NCBI RefSeq assembly: GCF_020567525.1 | Contig: NZ_JAJCVI010000002.1 | Span: 496,001 to 560,000, forward strand | Reading direction: 5' to 3' | Source of the DNA: Halorubellus salinus | Lineage (GTDB): Archaea; Halobacteriota; Halobacteria; Halobacteriales; Natrialbaceae | Length of the DNA: 64,000 bases | The notes under the pieces: generated by a model | Seen by the model: only the letters and a program-made list of their open reading frames with translations | Databases searched by the model: none | What the model was told of the DNA's origin: nothing | Shown: piece by piece, positions 18,518 to 27,783 of the stretch | Position numbering within the stretch: position 1 is the stretch's first letter | Layout of the letters: each line of letters begins with the position of its first letter | Position numbers and translations under genes: made by a program

Positions 18518-20056
18518 ATGCGACGCAGACAGGTCCTCCGTTCGAGCGCTGGCGCGCTCGCCCTCGCCGGCCTCGGCGGGGTCGCGAGCGCAGACGAGGC
18601 ATCGTACGCCCCGAAAGGCGAGGTCGCCGTCGACGGCACCCAGGAGGTCGCGACGACCGGCGACGGCAAGTACGCCGCCGTCGCCGCCGGGAAGGGCTTC
18701 GCCATCGTCGACGTCACCGACCCCGCCTCTCCGAGCATCGCCGCCGAACGCGGCGCGCTCCTCCAGAATAACGAGGACGGCCCGATGCAGATGATCGCGG
18801 ACGTCAAGATTGACGGCGACCGCCTCCTCGTCACCGGCCCGAACGGGTCGCCGCGAGGAGCGGTCGTGAAGGCCGCGCTCCTCTACGACATCAGCGACCC
18901 CGCGAACCCCGAGCGCCTCGACGTCCTCGAGGTCGATCACCCGATCCACAACAGCTTCTTCGCGGACGGCTACGCGTACCTCACCATCTCGGACTTCGAG
19001 TACGAGGGCGCGAAGATGGTGGACACGAGCGGCGACGAGTTCGAGGTCGTGAACTCGTTCTCCATCGTCGACCACGACGACAAGTGGAGCGACGTCCACG
19101 GCTTCCTGCGGTCCTGTCACGACCTCTACGTGCAGGACGACGTCATGTACCTCGCGCAGTGGGACGCCGGGACGTTCATGGTCGACGTCAGCGACAAGCA
19201 GGACCCGACGGTGCTCGGACGCGCCGGCGGACTCCCCGCGGACAAGCTCTCGCAGGTCCCCCGGGAGAGCCTCGGCGCGGTCGGCCTCCAGCCGCCGGGG
19301 AACAGCCACTACGTCCGACCGAGCCCGGACGGGGACTACCTCTACAAGGGCGCGGAGTCCTGGGACGCGGACCCGAACGACGACAAGCGCGGTTCGAGCG
19401 GGATCACGGTGTTCGACATCTCCGAGAAGGCGAACCCGAAGGAGCTCGCGACCATCCACCCGCCGGGCGCTGAGGACGAGACTCGGGGCGGACAGTTCAC
19501 GACGAGTCACAACTTCTCGATCCGCGGCGACCGCCTGTTCTCCTCGTGGTACTACGGCGGCGTGATGGTGCACGACGTGAGCGACCCCGCGAACCCCGAG
19601 CGCCTCGCGTGGTGGCGCAAACCCAGCGAGACGATGTTCTGGGGCGCGAAGGTCGCGGGCGACCGCGACTTCTTCGTCGCCGGGAACATGCAGGGGAGCG
19701 TGATGACGTTCTCCACGAAGGCCGGCGAGATGGCGGACCCGCCGGGTGCGTTCACGCCGCCGGAGGAGACGGGGCTCGTCACAGATATCGACTGGTCGCA
19801 GTACATCGAGACCGAGAGTACGACGACCGAGCCCACGACGACGGAACCGACGACGACCGAGCCAACGGAGATGCCGACCTCGGAGGCGACGGAGATGCCG
19901 ACCACCGAGATGCCGACCACAGAGATGCCGACCTCGGAGGCGACGACGGAGTCCAGCGGGTCGACGCCCGGGTTCGGTGCGCTCGCCGCAGCGGGCGGCC
20001 TCGGACTCGGCGCCGCACGCCTCCTGTCGAACGCCGACGAGGACGGCGAGGAGTAA
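18518..20056 (+). CDS. LVIVD-repeat surface protein with PGF-CTERM, copy 1
   Basis: The product has 512 residues. The N-terminus MRRRQVLRSSAGALALAGLG resembles a twin-arginine signal with a hydrophobic core. The body has repeated LVIVD-type blades (GFAIVDVTDPASP, ALLYDISDPANPERL, TFMVDVSDKQDPT, ITVFDISEKANPK, VMVHDVSDPANPERL), predicting a beta-propeller on the cell surface. The stretch at about 430-475 is made of TTTEPT and EMPT repeats, a probable O-glycosylated stalk. The end STPGFGALAAAGGLGLG with a hydrophobic stretch and acidic tail is a PGF-CTERM signal, which archaeosortase ArtA normally removes to attach the protein to lipid. Ligand unknown. Confidence 0.85.
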   Translation: MRRRQVLRSSAGALALAGLGGVASADEASYAPKGEVAVDGTQEVATTGDGKYAAVAAGKGFAIVDVTDPASPSIAAERGALLQNNEDGPMQMIADVKIDGDRLLVTGPNGSPRGAVVKAALLYDISDPANPERLDVLEVDHPIHNSFFADGYAYLTISDFEYEGAKMVDTSGDEFEVVNSFSIVDHDDKWSDVHGFLRSCHDLYVQDDVMYLAQWDAGTFMVDVSDKQDPTVLGRAGGLPADKLSQVPRESLGAVGLQPPGNSHYVRPSPDGDYLYKGAESWDADPNDDKRGSSGITVFDISEKANPKELATIHPPGAEDETRGGQFTTSHNFSIRGDRLFSSWYYGGVMVHDVSDPANPERLAWWRKPSETMFWGAKVAGDRDFFVAGNMQGSVMTFSTKAGEMADPPGAFTPPEETGLVTDIDWSQYIETESTTTEPTTTEPTTTEPTEMPTSEATEMPTTEMPTTEMPTSEATTESSGSTPGFGALAAAGGLGLGAARLLSNADEDGEE

Positions 20057-20203
20057 CGCACCCCGGGTCTCGGTGACCGACCGGGGCGTACGACGGGTCC
20101 CGACGACCACTCGCGTGGCGTCCGTCGGTTCCGTCGAACGCGACGCTGTTTCTTCCACCTGCGGGTAGACAGTCTTATCCTCGACGCTCCGTTGTTCGTG
20201 TGC

Positions 20204-21736
20204 ATGGAACACGACCCCTGGTCCCTGCGGCGGCGCGACGTCCTGCGCGCTGGCGCGAGCGCGACGGCGGTGGCGGCGCTCGGAACGACGGCGGGCGCGA
20301 GCGACGCGGGAGCGACTACCGGGACCGCTCCGGCGTCGAGCGTGGCGTACGCGCCGCGCGGACAGGTCGACATCGACGGGGCTGCCGAGGCCGTGGTGAC
20401 GCCGGACGGCGAGACGGCGTTCGTCGCGGTCGGGAGTGGGTTCGTGAGCGTGGACGTCTCCGACCCAGCGAACCCGACGGTCGTCGGCGAGGCGGCGGGC
20501 ATCCAGAGTCCGGACGGCGAGAACGTCCGCGAGGTCCTGGACGTGAAGTACGACGACGGCCAGTTGCTCGTGCCGACCGCGGCGCAGGGCGGCGGGCCAC
20601 GTGGGTTCTACCTCTACGACGTCAGCGACCCCGCGAACCCGACGCAGGTCGGTGATTGGTTCGCGACGCCAGAGCACGGCATCCACAACGCCGCGCTCGT
20701 CGACGGCGTCGCGTACCTCACGACGAGTTTCAGTCTCGAGATCGACATCGTCGACGTCTCCGGGGACGCCTTCGAGCGCCTCGCGACGTGGGAGCCCGGG
20801 GACTGGAACGAGGACTGGGCGCGCCCCAGGAACGCGCCGCTCCACGACCTCTCCGTCCAGGACGGGGTCGCGTACTGCGCGTACTGGGACGCCGGCGTGT
20901 TCGTCGTCGACGTGAGCGACCCCGCGAACCCGACGTTCGTCTCGCGCGTCGGCGAGTACACGCTCGAGGAGAACCAGGAACTCACGCAGTCCGCGTACGT
21001 CGAACCGGGCGGGAACGCCCACTACGTGACGGTGAACGAGGACGCGTCGCTGATGGCCGAGGGCGGGGAGTCCTGGGACCTCGACCCGAACGACGACTCG
21101 GGTGGTCCATCGGGCATCACGTTCTACGACATCAGCGACCCCGCGAACCCCGAGCGCGTCGGGCACGTCGACCCGCCGGTGTCGGAGAGCAACGCGTACC
21201 GTGGCGGGACGTGGACGACGAGCCACAACTTCGACCTCCGGAACGGCAGGTTGTACGCGTCGTGGTACCAGGGTGGCGTGAGCGTGCACGACGTGAGCGA
21301 CCCCGCGAACCCCGAGCGCCTCGCGTGGTGGGCGTCGCCGACCGAGCGCGCGTTCTGGACCGCGCAACTCGCGGTCCCCGGCGAGTTCTTCGTCGCATCC
21401 AGTTACGCGTCGTCGGCGATGAGCGCGAAAGCCACCCCTGGACTGTTGACGTTCCCGGACGTCGCCGGCGAGATGGCGGAGAAGCCGAGCGAGGTCGCGT
21501 GGACTCGCGAGGAACTGGAGGCGCGAGCGCCGGCGACGACCACGCAACCGACGACGACGCCCACGACCACGGAGCCGACGACGGCCGAACCGACGACGGC
21601 GATGCCAGACGAGGAGCCGACGACCACCGAGGACGACGCGAGCGGGTCGACGCCCGGGTTCGGCGTGCTCGCCGCACTCGCCGGGCTCGGCGTCGGCGCG
21701 AGCCGCCTGCTGCGCGGTCGCGACGACGACGCCTGA
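20204..21736 (+). CDS. LVIVD-repeat surface protein with PGF-CTERM, copy 2
   Basis: The product has 510 residues and is a tandem paralogue of the preceding gene with the same architecture. It has a clear Tat motif in SLRRRDVLRAGASATAVAAL, at least five LVIVD blades (FVSVDVSDPANPTVV, FYLYDVSDPANPTQV, VFVVDVSDPANPTF, ITFYDISDPANPERV, VSVHDVSDPANPERL), a TTTEPTTAEP threonine-rich linker, and a C-terminal STPGFGVLAALAGLGVG sorting signal. It should be a folded, Tat-exported, lipid-anchored propeller. Blade motifs shared with copy 1, such as TSHNF and AWW, point to duplication. The 147-base spacer has its own AT-rich box near 20173, so it may be transcribed separately. Confidence 0.87.
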   Translation: MEHDPWSLRRRDVLRAGASATAVAALGTTAGASDAGATTGTAPASSVAYAPRGQVDIDGAAEAVVTPDGETAFVAVGSGFVSVDVSDPANPTVVGEAAGIQSPDGENVREVLDVKYDDGQLLVPTAAQGGGPRGFYLYDVSDPANPTQVGDWFATPEHGIHNAALVDGVAYLTTSFSLEIDIVDVSGDAFERLATWEPGDWNEDWARPRNAPLHDLSVQDGVAYCAYWDAGVFVVDVSDPANPTFVSRVGEYTLEENQELTQSAYVEPGGNAHYVTVNEDASLMAEGGESWDLDPNDDSGGPSGITFYDISDPANPERVGHVDPPVSESNAYRGGTWTTSHNFDLRNGRLYASWYQGGVSVHDVSDPANPERLAWWASPTERAFWTAQLAVPGEFFVASSYASSAMSAKATPGLLTFPDVAGEMAEKPSEVAWTREELEARAPATTTQPTTTPTTTEPTTAEPTTAMPDEEPTTTEDDASGSTPGFGVLAALAGLGVGASRLLRGRDDDA

Positions 21737-21858
21737 AGCGTGGGCGCCAAGGGCGCGTTCGCGAGACCGCCGAGACGCCCGGTCTATCACGGTCGTTCCA
21801 GACGGATCGTGCGACTGATACCCAAACGTTATCCTCGCGCGCAGGCTACCCAGAGTCA

Positions 21859-22236
21859 ATGAGTACGGACGCGACCGACGCCGACGCGACCGAGGAGGCG
21901 CTCCGGGAGCGCGTCGAGACGTGGCTCACGAAGCAGATGCCCATCATCCAGATGCACGGCGGCACGAGCGCCGTCCGCGAGGCCAACCCCGAGACCGGCG
22001 AGGTCATCGTGGAACTCGGCGGCGGCTGCAAGGGCTGCGACGTCGCGAACATCACCACCGGGAACATCGAAGCGGAACTCCTCACGTGGGAGGAGATAGA
22101 GGACGTCACCGTCCGCGTCCCCGACGCCGGCGAGAGCCTCGGCGTCGACCAGGCCGAGTCCATCATGGGCGTCGACCGAACCGAGGGCGGCCGCGGCGAC
22201 TGGGGTTCCTCGAACCCCGGCAAGGATTCCTTCTGA
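21859..22236 (+). CDS. NifU-like Fe-S scaffold domain protein
   Basis: The product has 125 residues. The core is the NifU C-terminal (Nfu) domain: a helix ALRERVETWLTKQMPIIQMHGG, a strand VIVELGGGCKGC with the cluster-binding CxxC, and the following helix ANITTGNIEAELL. Such proteins carry or transfer Fe-S clusters. The extra C-terminal part after residue 90 (GVDQAESIMGVDRTEG) is acidic and probably disordered. It appears monocistronic with a possible TATA-like gttatcc about 30 bases upstream. Confidence 0.85.
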   Translation: MSTDATDADATEEALRERVETWLTKQMPIIQMHGGTSAVREANPETGEVIVELGGGCKGCDVANITTGNIEAELLTWEEIEDVTVRVPDAGESLGVDQAESIMGVDRTEGGRGDWGSSNPGKDSF

Positions 22237-22317
22237 GGACTCGAGCGCCGTCGCTCGTCGACGGATCCAAGCGCGCCAGAGAGAACGAGCGACGCGGTCA
22301 GTCAGTCAGTCAGTCGG

Positions 22318-22680
22318 TCAGTCCCGGCCGAGCTTCTCGCGACTGATCTTCACGCCCGTCGGGGTGACGATGAGCTGGTCGTCCCCCTTCTGGACGATGT
22401 CGCCGCCGACCTCGTCGGCGACCTGTCGGAGTTCGTCGACGATGTGTTCGACGGTGCGGTCCTCGGTGCGGAGTCGCGTGATGTCCGCGATGACGAGGTC
22501 GCCGTCGTACACGGCGTCCTTGATATCGATGGCGTCGGCCTGCCCGTCGACCTCCGCGATATGCACCTGCATCGCGGCGCCGTCGGAGGCAGCGGCGTCG
22601 AAGTCGCCGACGTCGAGTTCCACGTAGTCCTCGGTGCTGCGTTCGTCGCGGCCGCCGAGGATCTTGCTCATGAAGCCCAT
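22318..22680 (-). CDS. sepF: Cell division protein SepF
   Basis: The product has 120 residues. The N-terminal amphipathic peptide MGFMSKILGG is the membrane anchor typical of archaeal SepF, followed by an acidic linker and the beta-alpha core (VHIAEV, DLVIADITRL, QVADEVGGDIV, LIVTPTGVKISRE). SepF anchors FtsZ (mainly FtsZ2) to the membrane at midcell in haloarchaea. Three start codons are possible; ATG 22680 keeps the full anchor, while ATG 22671 would give MSKILGG. No other division genes are adjacent. Confidence 0.9.
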   Translation of the reverse strand: MGFMSKILGGRDERSTEDYVELDVGDFDAAASDGAAMQVHIAEVDGQADAIDIKDAVYDGDLVIADITRLRTEDRTVEHIVDELRQVADEVGGDIVQKGDDQLIVTPTGVKISREKLGRD

Positions 22681-22882
22681 ACCGGAGTAGGTCCGACGGC
22701 AACCGTATAGTTCTTGCTGTGGTCGGTCGAAACCTGGCGGTGCGAGCGGGAGCGATGCACTGGCGGTATCGCCGCCCGGCGTGGAATCCGTCGGTGCGTG
22801 GTCCGTCAATGCGTGATCCGTCAGTCCGGCGTCAGTGCGGCGTGGGGAAAGGACTTTGCCGCCGGCCGGAATCGTATCGAGT

Positions 22883-23290
22883 ATGCGACAGTCCCGCTTC
22901 GTCTACTTCGGCCTCCTCGAGATCGCGGTCGCGGTCGCGTTCGTCGGCCTGTTCGGTCCGGCCGGGTTGGTCGCGTCGCCGCTGGTGGCCCTGCTCGTCG
23001 TCTCGGGCGTGCTCGCGGTGCTCGGCGCCACCGTCGCGAGCGTCGACCTCGGCGTCGTCGCGGTGTCCTGGCGGCACCTCCTCGGCGCGTCGTACGCGGT
23101 CGCCGCTGCCACGCTCCCGCTCCTGTACGCGCCGGACGTCCTCGCCGGGACCGCGACCGACGTGGACTACCTCATGTTCGCCTGCGGGCTCACCACCGCC
23201 GTCTGCCTGGGGTTCTTCGGGCTGGAGGTCGCTCGCGACGGCCGGCACTACGAGATAACGGGGGACGTCGAGCGCGTCCTCGCGCTCTGA
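22883..23290 (+). CDS. Small four-helix membrane protein
   Basis: The product has 135 residues with four predicted transmembrane helices, roughly residues 7-27, 31-52, 65-85 and 97-116 (LEIAVAVAFVGLFG, SPLVALLVVSGVLAVL, HLLGASYAVAAATLPLLY, YLMFACGLTTAVCLGFFGLE). No enzyme motif is visible. It resembles unassigned haloarchaeal membrane proteins, and I do not recognise the family. It is 90 bases upstream of the DUF1028 gene on the same strand. Confidence 0.6.
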   Translation: MRQSRFVYFGLLEIAVAVAFVGLFGPAGLVASPLVALLVVSGVLAVLGATVASVDLGVVAVSWRHLLGASYAVAAATLPLLYAPDVLAGTATDVDYLMFACGLTTAVCLGFFGLEVARDGRHYEITGDVERVLAL

Positions 23291-23379
23291 GGTCGACGCG
23301 GTCGCCGAGCGACACCGACGGCCGCGTTCGCGCTGCCGCGGGACGCACGCTTTTGAGGCTCGGTTCGGTACCACCCGAC

Positions 23380-24093
23380 ATGACGTTCAGCATCTGCGTT
23401 CGCGAGACGTACGAGGACGACGACGGCGACGAGCAGACGCGGTTCGGCGTGGCGGTGACGACCCGGTTGCCGGGCGTCGGGACGATGTGCCCGTTCGTCT
23501 CCGAGCACGGTGCGGTCGCGACCCAGAGCCTCGTGAACGAGCGCCTCGGCCGGAAGGGCGTCGAGTACCTCGACGACGGCCTGGGGGTCGAGGACGCGCT
23601 CCAGGCGCTGTTGAACGCGGACGACAACGCCGAGGCGCGACAGCTCCACGGCGTCGGCCGCGACGGCGAGTTCGCGTTCAGCGGCGACGAGTGCATGGAC
23701 CACTACGACGACGTCGTCGGCGAGAACCACACGGTCGCGGGGAACCTCCTCACTGGCCCCGAGGTGCTCGAAGCGACGAGCGACGTCTACGAGGGCACCC
23801 GCGGCGACGACCGCCCGCTCGCGCTCCGGCTCGTCGACGCGCTCGAAGCCGGGCACGAGGAAGGCGGCGACAAGCGCGAGGACCTCACCGTCCAATCCGC
23901 CGCGCTGAAGGTCGCGACGACCGAGGACCGCGAGCCGGAACCGTACTACGACGACCTCCGCGTCGACGCCACGGAGACGCCGCTCGCTGACCTCCGCGAG
24001 ACCTACGAGTACGCGAAACAGGGCTACGAGGCGGCACTGGAGAAGTACGGCGACGCCTACGAGGACGACGACATGGACGCCGCCGAAGAGTAG
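23380..24093 (+). CDS. DUF1028 family protein
   Basis: The product has 237 residues. MTFSICVRE..., RFGVAVTTRLPGVGTMCPFV, GAVATQSLVNERLG, EDALQALLNADDNAEARQLHGV and AVAGNLLTG match the DUF1028 (COG3342) pattern, which has an N-terminal nucleophile-like fold. Function is not established; relatives often sit near peptidase or amino-acid genes. ATG 23380 gives the canonical MTFSI start; an extended upstream reading in the same frame runs through the membrane-protein gene region and is not real. The C-terminus is acidic (YEDDDMDAAEE). Confidence 0.8.
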   Translation: MTFSICVRETYEDDDGDEQTRFGVAVTTRLPGVGTMCPFVSEHGAVATQSLVNERLGRKGVEYLDDGLGVEDALQALLNADDNAEARQLHGVGRDGEFAFSGDECMDHYDDVVGENHTVAGNLLTGPEVLEATSDVYEGTRGDDRPLALRLVDALEAGHEEGGDKREDLTVQSAALKVATTEDREPEPYYDDLRVDATETPLADLRETYEYAKQGYEAALEKYGDAYEDDDMDAAEE

Positions 24094-24131
24094 TTAGCAT
24101 CGACGCCGCAGAGGAGTAGATTCGAGCGCGC

Positions 24132-24611
24132 TCAGACGTCGAACTCGTAGAGGTCGTCGCCGACGTGATGGATGCTCTCGACGACCTTGCCCTCGCTGCC
24201 GACCATGTCCGAACCGTCGACGAGCGCACGCCCGATGGCGAGCACCTTCCCGTGGGACTCCTCGGCGATGGCGACGAGTTCGCCCTCGCTGATGGCGTCG
24301 TCCGCCTCGACGATACCGGGCCGCATGACGTCCGCGCCGTTCGAGACGAACGAGATGGCGCCCGCGTCCACCGTGACGACGCGCGTCGCCGGCGGATGCT
24401 CGTTCGCGCCCGAGACGGTCAGGAACGGTTCGTCCTCGACGTAGACGACGTCGGGTTCGCCGTCGACGAGCACGACGTCGAACTCGCTGTCCTCGATCTC
24501 GACGAGCTCGTACGCGTCGCCGTCCAGGTCGACGCCGAGCGCGTCACTGACCGCGTCCTCGACCTCGCGTACGTCGTCGCTCCGCAGGTGATGCCGGGAC
24601 TTGACTTCCAT
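24132..24611 (-). CDS. PUA-domain RNA-binding protein
   Basis: The product has 159 residues. The N-terminal half (MEVKSRHHLRSDDVREV) resembles the pre-PUA domain and the C-terminal half is a PUA domain (ATRVVTVDAGAISFVSNGADVMRPGIVEAD, with the GADVMRPGI loop). This arrangement is that of the archaeal MCT-1/Tma20-like group, linked to translation and ribosome recycling, although tRNA-modification partners also use PUA. A single-gene unit: the DUF1028 gene converges on it, and its start faces the zinc-ribbon gene. Confidence 0.85.
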   Translation of the reverse strand: MEVKSRHHLRSDDVREVEDAVSDALGVDLDGDAYELVEIEDSEFDVVLVDGEPDVVYVEDEPFLTVSGANEHPPATRVVTVDAGAISFVSNGADVMRPGIVEADDAISEGELVAIAEESHGKVLAIGRALVDGSDMVGSEGKVVESIHHVGDDLYEFDV

Positions 24612-24743
24612 ACGAGAATCCCTCGACAGGGACCGGCTTAAAGGACGCGTCTCGCGGCGTTGGTGAGTGCGCGAGTGTCGCCGCGTTGCGCGATTCGAAA
24701 CACCGGGAGAAAGTACAAGTTCCGGGGCACCGTCGATTCGCGT

Positions 24744-25040
24744 ATGTGGCGGTCAGGGAGTAGTTCGGGGAGCGACCCGGTTGCGTGCGTCGCCTGCGGG
24801 ACGGAGGTGTCGCGGGACGACGCACGCGAGTACGACAAGCACGGGGACCGCTGGGAGCGCAACGGGAAGGCGTTCGAGTACCTCTGCAAGCCGTGTTTCC
24901 GACGCGAGTGCCATCAGCCCCGCGACGAACTCGAGGCCCTGCTCGTGGACCTCGGCGCCGGCGAGGGGCTGTCCGACGACGAGTTCCTCGCGGCGTACGT
25001 CGAGACGGTCCACGAGCGCTACGGGAGAGTCGAGGAGTAA
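24744..25040 (+). CDS. Haloarchaeal zinc-ribbon protein
   Basis: The product has 98 residues. It carries two CxxC knuckles, CVACGTEV at about residue 15 and CKPCFRREC at about 48, with RDDAREYDKHGDRWERNGKAFEYLC between them, followed by a helical C-terminus. This looks like a conserved haloarchaeal family of single zinc-ribbon proteins of unknown role. ATG 24744 was chosen because the upstream in-frame extension includes basic, unlikely sequence. It may bind nucleic acid or protein, but nothing decides which. Confidence 0.65.
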   Translation: MWRSGSSSGSDPVACVACGTEVSRDDAREYDKHGDRWERNGKAFEYLCKPCFRRECHQPRDELEALLVDLGAGEGLSDDEFLAAYVETVHERYGRVEE

Positions 25041-25121
25041 CGTCGGTGCTCGCGGCGATGCGCCGACCGGCCGCGGCGCGGACACCGTGTCGTTTTTCGT
25101 GGATGCTCCACATCGAGTGGT

Positions 25122-25442
25122 ATGACCACGCACGGACGCCGGAGCGGAGGTCCGGACAGACCGCAGTTACCGCCCGTGTTCCCGGTCGGTCTGACACCGC
25201 GGTCGCGACTCAGTCACGACCTCGGCTCGCGCGTCATCGACGACGACGCGACCCGTATCGCCGCGTTCGAGTACACGACCGGCGGCTGGGCGCTCGCCGC
25301 GTTCGACGTCACCGAGCACACCGTCGTCCTCCGCGTCCGCACGCCCGCGGGCCGCGAGCGCTTCTACGGTGCTGCGCGCGCCGAGCTCGACGACGTGCTC
25401 CCCGCGATGTCCGCGGACCCGCGCTGGCAACCCTGCACGTAG
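25122..25442 (+). CDS. Hypothetical haloarchaeal protein
   Basis: The product has 106 residues. No known motif is seen. The middle (RVIDDDATRIAAFEYTTGGWALAAFDVTEHTVVLRVRTPAG) reads as alternating beta strands, and the end PRWQPCT is short. It converges on the IDO gene with only six bases between stop codons. It is acidic and codon use is like its neighbours, so it is probably a genuine small gene. Confidence 0.5.
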   Translation: MTTHGRRSGGPDRPQLPPVFPVGLTPRSRLSHDLGSRVIDDDATRIAAFEYTTGGWALAAFDVTEHTVVLRVRTPAGRERFYGAARAELDDVLPAMSADPRWQPCT

Positions 25443-25448
25443 CACTCG

Positions 25449-26612
25449 CTACAACCGGCTGTCCGCGGTCTCGTTTCGCATCGTCCCGAGGAACTGCATG
25501 AAGTCGGTGCCGCCGGTGCCGGTGGCGTCGCCGGTGGCGGCGACGATGTACTGGACGACCTGCGAGAGGTGTATCTTCCGGAAGTCGTGGAGCGCGTCGA
25601 TGGCGTCGTCGTACGCGTCGACGAGCGCCGGGTCGCTGTCGGCGACGTAGTCGCGGAGGCCGGTGGCGGCCTCGAAGTCGGCGACGAGCGCGCGGTGCTC
25701 GGGCGGCATGTACGCGCGCATGTCCCGGAGGTGGTCGAGGAGGCTGGTCGCGGCGTGGTCGACGTCGAGCGCGCCGTCGAGCGCGGGGAGGACGCTGCTC
25801 TGGGCACCCGAGCCGCCGCGGTACGATTGCGGGCCGTCGAGGGCGTCGACGCCCTCGTAGACGACGTCGTCGAACCCGTCGAAGTACGGGCGGTAGTCGG
25901 TCGCGAACACCGCGGGGTCGTTCCCTTCGGTCATGCGCTGCATGATGCGCGTGCACTCGCCGAGGGACTCCGCGATCTCGCGGCACGCGGCCTCGACGAG
26001 CGCGCGGTCGTCGTCGTGGACGCCCCGGTAGGCGTCGCCGGCGGCGACGAGCGCGCGACCGGCGGCGGCCTCGATGGCGACGTGGACGGCGTAGAACCAG
26101 CGTTCGTCGTCGAGGTCGGTGAACGAGACGACGGCGTCGACGTTGTCGACCGCGAACCCGTCGCTGGCGTCCCGGAGGTGCCAGTTGTGGAGGCCCTGGG
26201 TGTCGTACGCGAGCATCGGTTTCTGCTCGAGGCGGTCGCTGGCCTCGTAGAGGCCGACCGCGAGCCCTGACGGGATCGAGTCGACGGGGTCGGCGTCGAT
26301 GGCGTGGACGTGGGCGCTGGCGAGGAACCCCGTGACCTGGCGGAGGCGGACGACCTGGCGGTGGGTGAGGTCGTCGACGACCGCGGGGTCGATGGGGTCG
26401 AGTGCGCGCGTTCGGTCGCGGAGCGTGCCGTCCGCGAGGTGCTCGGGGAGGGCGTCGGCGAGTGCGTCCAGTGCGTCGAGGACGTCGGCGGCACCGGGCG
26501 GGACTGGGTCGTCGCTGAACGAGACGAGCGGGTCGTCGTCCGGGAGGAACCCGCGGGCGCGACTGACGCCGTGCGCTCGCGGGTCCGGCACCGACCCGGG
26601 TTCTGGGTTCAT
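25449..26612 (-). CDS. Indoleamine 2,3-dioxygenase family protein
   Basis: The product has 387 residues, close to the eukaryotic IDO length. IDO opens the indole ring of tryptophan with O2 and heme to give N-formylkynurenine. Diagnostic stretches: SRARGFLPDDDPL near the N-terminus, NWHLRD at about 135, RGGSGAQSSVLPALDG at about 265, MRAYMPPEHRALV at about 300, and FRKIHLSQVVQYI with heme-ligand candidate His348 (human IDO1 uses His346), then GTGGTDFMQFLGTMRNET. ATG 26612 is preferred over an in-frame GTG 9 bases upstream. It is downstream of the hydrolase on the same strand and divergent from kynureninase, which fits a kynurenine pathway. A tryptophan 2,3-dioxygenase can be excluded by motif. 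Confidence 0.88.
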   Translation of the reverse strand: MNPEPGSVPDPRAHGVSRARGFLPDDDPLVSFSDDPVPPGAADVLDALDALADALPEHLADGTLRDRTRALDPIDPAVVDDLTHRQVVRLRQVTGFLASAHVHAIDADPVDSIPSGLAVGLYEASDRLEQKPMLAYDTQGLHNWHLRDASDGFAVDNVDAVVSFTDLDDERWFYAVHVAIEAAAGRALVAAGDAYRGVHDDDRALVEAACREIAESLGECTRIMQRMTEGNDPAVFATDYRPYFDGFDDVVYEGVDALDGPQSYRGGSGAQSSVLPALDGALDVDHAATSLLDHLRDMRAYMPPEHRALVADFEAATGLRDYVADSDPALVDAYDDAIDALHDFRKIHLSQVVQYIVAATGDATGTGGTDFMQFLGTMRNETADSRL

Positions 26613-26757
26613 ACTCCACACATAGGACGGATGGGGTCAATCAAACTTCCCGGCGACGTCCGTGCGAGAACCACCAGAAGGGACGCGTAGCGTGCAGGTC
26701 CGTACGTCGAGGGGCGCATCTGCCGGTGTGCCGCGGTTGCGGGCGCTCACAGCCAGG

Positions 26758-27783
26758 TCAGCGCACGTGGTCGTCGACCGCGTCGGCGACCTCGTCGAAC
26801 GCGTCGGCGGCGAGGGCGACGTCGTCGACGACGCTACAGAAGCCGTGGGCGAGCGTCGGGTAGTGCGCGTGCGTGACCGGGACGCCGGCGTCGGCGAGCG
26901 CGTCGACGTACGCGGCGGCCTCGTCGCGGAGGACGTCGACGCCGGCGGTGGCGACGACCGCCGGCGGTGCGTCCGCGAGCAAGTCCTCGGGCGCACCGAG
27001 CGGGACGGCGAACGGGTTGTGTGCGTCGACGGGACTCCGGAGGTACTTGCGCCACCCCCAGGCGACGTCCGCCGTCGAGAGCAGCGCCGCGTCGTCGTGC
27101 TCCGCGTAGGACGCCCGCCGGTCGCGGTCCGTCGGCGTGCTCGGGCCGTCGAAGGCGCTCTCGGCGGACAGCATCGGGTACAGCAGGACCTGGACGTCGA
27201 GGTCGACGCTCGCGTGGCCGGCGCGGAGCGCGGTCGCGGCCGCGATACCGCCGCCGGCGCTCGTTCCGGCGACCCCGACCCGGTCGGTGTCCGCGCCGAA
27301 CGCGTCGGCGTACTCGCGCGCCCACTCGACGACCGCGAACGCGTCGTCGACCGCCGCCGGGAACGGATGCTCGGGCGCCAGCCGGTAGTCGACGGAGAGC
27401 ACGACGCGACCCGTGCGCGCCGCGAGTTCCCGACAGACGTCGTCCGCGGAGTCGAGCGTCCCGAGGACGAACACGCCACCGTGCGCGAACACGAGCACGC
27501 CCGGGTCGCCCTCGACCCCGGCGTCGCGCTGCTGGCGGGCCGTCGGCCGGTACGCACGAACCGGGATGCCGACGGCCGATCCGGTACCGTCGCCGGGGCC
27601 GTCCACCGCGAACTCGCGGACGGTCGTCATCTCGGGGCCGTCGCCCGCGCCGAACAGTTCGTCCTCCAGGCGACGGGCGGCGTCGACCGCCATCGAGTGC
27701 CACGGCGGCAATCCGGTCTCCGCGAACGACTCGACGAGCGCCGCGAACTCCGCGTCCAGCTCCCCGCCCTCGGCGTCTGTCAT
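26758..27783 (-). CDS. HSL-type alpha/beta hydrolase, candidate kynurenine formamidase
   Basis: The product has 341 residues. It has the hormone-sensitive-lipase/esterase pattern: oxyanion loop VFAHGGVFVLG, RLAPEHPFPAAVDD, nucleophile elbow GVAGTSAGGG with the catalytic serine, a late aspartate in ATAGVDVLRDEA, and a catalytic histidine in LAHGF near residue 315. Arylformamidases that hydrolyse N-formylkynurenine belong to the alpha/beta-hydrolase fold with HGGxW-type oxyanion loops, and this gene sits upstream of the IDO gene on the same strand and divergent from kynureninase. The formamidase role is therefore inferred from context only; a generic carboxylesterase is equally possible by sequence. 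It starts at ATG 27783, 145 bases before the IDO gene begins. Confidence 0.75.
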   Translation of the reverse strand: MTDAEGGELDAEFAALVESFAETGLPPWHSMAVDAARRLEDELFGAGDGPEMTTVREFAVDGPGDGTGSAVGIPVRAYRPTARQQRDAGVEGDPGVLVFAHGGVFVLGTLDSADDVCRELAARTGRVVLSVDYRLAPEHPFPAAVDDAFAVVEWAREYADAFGADTDRVGVAGTSAGGGIAAATALRAGHASVDLDVQVLLYPMLSAESAFDGPSTPTDRDRRASYAEHDDAALLSTADVAWGWRKYLRSPVDAHNPFAVPLGAPEDLLADAPPAVVATAGVDVLRDEAAAYVDALADAGVPVTHAHYPTLAHGFCSVVDDVALAADAFDEVADAVDDHVR

